The notes below the pieces were generated by a model that was given only the letters and a program-made list of their open reading frames with translations, had not been told where the DNA came from and did no database searches. Shown piece by piece: positions 6,185 to 6,989 of a DNA stretch of 6,989 bases; the stretch's first letter is position 1, and each line of letters starts with the position of its first letter. Origin of the DNA: Oscillospiraceae bacterium (GTDB lineage Bacteria; Bacillota; Clostridia; UBA1381). The position numbers were made by a program, and so were the translations under genes. The stretch spans positions 1-6,989 of the forward strand of contig SVKH01000084.1 in assembly GCA_015068545.1 (NCBI GenBank). Direction: 5' to 3'.

Positions 6185-6989
6185 ATGAAAATAGCAGTTG
6201 CCGGAACAGGATATGTGGGATTATCAAATGCTATTCTGCTAGCACAGAATAATGAGGTATGGGCAGTAGATATTATCCCTGAAAAAGTTGACATGATCAA
6301 CAACAAAAAATCTCCTATAGTTGACAAGGAAATAGAAGAATATCTTGCTGAAAAGGAACTTAACCTGACAGCAACACTTGATGGAGAATCAGCATATAAA
6401 GGTGCAGAGTTCATAGTAATCTCTACTCCTACAAACTATGATCCTACACTAAACTACTTTGACACATCCAGCGTAGAAGCTGTAATTGAGCTTGTAATGA
6501 AGGTAAATCCTGATGCGATAATGGTGGTAAAATCTACTGTTCCAGTTGGTTTTACCGAGGATATGAGAAAAAAATATAACTGTGACAAGCTAATCTTCTC
6601 ACCGGAGTTCTTGCGTGAAGGCAGAGCATTATTTGATAACTTATACCCTTCCAGAATTATAGTGGGAGCTGTTGATGAACTTAAAGAAAAAGCAAAGCAG
6701 TTTGCCGATTTATTAGCACAAGGTGCTATAAAGGAAAATGTACCGACTCTTATCATGAATACAACAGAAGCTGAGGCTGTTAAGCTATTTGCCAATACAT
6801 ACCTTGCTCTACGAGTTTCCTATTTTAACGAGCTGGATACATATGCCGAAGTGAGAGGTCTAGACACAAAATCAATCATAGAAGGTGTAGGACTTGATCC
6901 AAGAATCGGTGATCATTACAACAATCCTTCCTTTGGTTATGGTGGATACTGTCTGCCAAAGGATACCAAACAACTTCTTGCCAACTATA
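6185..6989 (+). CDS. ugd: UDP-glucose 6-dehydrogenase (3' end outside window)
   Basis: The ATG at 6185 lies seven bases after AAGGAAG (6171-6177) and 21 bp after the epimerase stop. The frame is open to the right edge, giving 268 complete codons. The N-terminus MKIAVAGTGYVGLSNAILLA contains the NAD-binding GxGYVG (7-12). Further motifs are SPIVDKEI (43-50), STPTNYDP (80-87), KSTVPVGFTE (116-125), SPEFLREG (139-146) with E141, EAVKLFANTYLALRVSYFNE (K200, N204), and GYGGYCLPKDTKQL (251-264) with the catalytic cysteine C256. The match is closest to the short E. coli-type Ugd of about 388 residues, so roughly 120 residues, mostly the C-terminal UDP-binding domain, should lie beyond the window. 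It oxidises UDP-glucose to UDP-glucuronate with two NAD+ (EC 1.1.1.22). With the upstream epimerase it would supply uronic acids for the polymer. Confidence 0.93.
   Translation, partial: MKIAVAGTGYVGLSNAILLAQNNEVWAVDIIPEKVDMINNKKSPIVDKEIEEYLAEKELNLTATLDGESAYKGAEFIVISTPTNYDPTLNYFDTSSVEAVIELVMKVNPDAIMVVKSTVPVGFTEDMRKKYNCDKLIFSPEFLREGRALFDNLYPSRIIVGAVDELKEKAKQFADLLAQGAIKENVPTLIMNTTEAEAVKLFANTYLALRVSYFNELDTYAEVRGLDTKSIIEGVGLDPRIGDHYNNPSFGYGGYCLPKDTKQLLANY

Noticed and set aside
6321..6346. TTGACA followed by TATCTT inside ugd
   Set aside because: Spacing is only 14 bp, the -10 match is poor, and the site is within a conserved coding region of ugd.
6454..6795. 113-codon open frame on the minus strand
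   Set aside because: It is antisense to ugd, whose motifs run through the whole interval. No ribosome binding site or family resemblance was seen.

Overview
The window is an internal piece of a polysaccharide (capsule or exopolysaccharide) biosynthesis operon. The DNA is AT-rich, nearly every gene has a strong purine-rich ribosome binding site of the AAAGGAG/GGAGG type, and the proteins resemble Bacillota versions of their families. The source is probably an anaerobic Clostridia member, plausibly Lachnospiraceae; that assignment is inference from style and gene content, since the window holds no taxonomic marker.

Seven genes lie on the + strand and almost touch: junctions range from a 4-bp overlap to a 21-bp gap. 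I see no internal terminator or convincing promoter, so they are probably co-transcribed. In order they are: the C-terminal part of a TupA-like ATP-grasp ligase (cut by the left edge, stop at 428); a polysaccharide pyruvyl transferase family protein (444-1478); a Wzx/MOP-type flippase (1497-3002); a nitroreductase-fold flavoprotein with an extra N-terminal domain (2999-3964); a protein of the uncharacterised nucleotidyltransferase family NTP_transf_5 (3976-5160); a UDP-glucuronate 4-epimerase type SDR (5171-6163); and a UDP-glucose 6-dehydrogenase (6185 to the right edge, truncated). There is no gene-free stretch longer than 21 bp, and no RNA gene, mobile element or CRISPR was seen.

The last two genes form a coherent precursor pathway: UDP-glucose to UDP-glucuronate (Ugd), then UDP-glucuronate to UDP-galacturonate (epimerase). 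The flippase would move the lipid-linked repeat unit across the membrane. The ATP-grasp and pyruvyl transferase proteins look like decorating enzymes, adding an amino-acid or amide substituent and a pyruvyl ketal. The nitroreductase and nucleotidyltransferase have recognisable folds but no assigned step. No glycosyltransferase or polymerase is inside the window; those genes must lie outside it.

The points most worth a second look are the pairing of a TupA-like ligase with uronic-acid precursor genes (a possible teichuronopeptide-like, amidated uronic polymer), the two unassigned enzymes, and an in-frame A_AAA_AAA heptamer at the flippase/nitroreductase overlap. A -1 slip there would join the two proteins.
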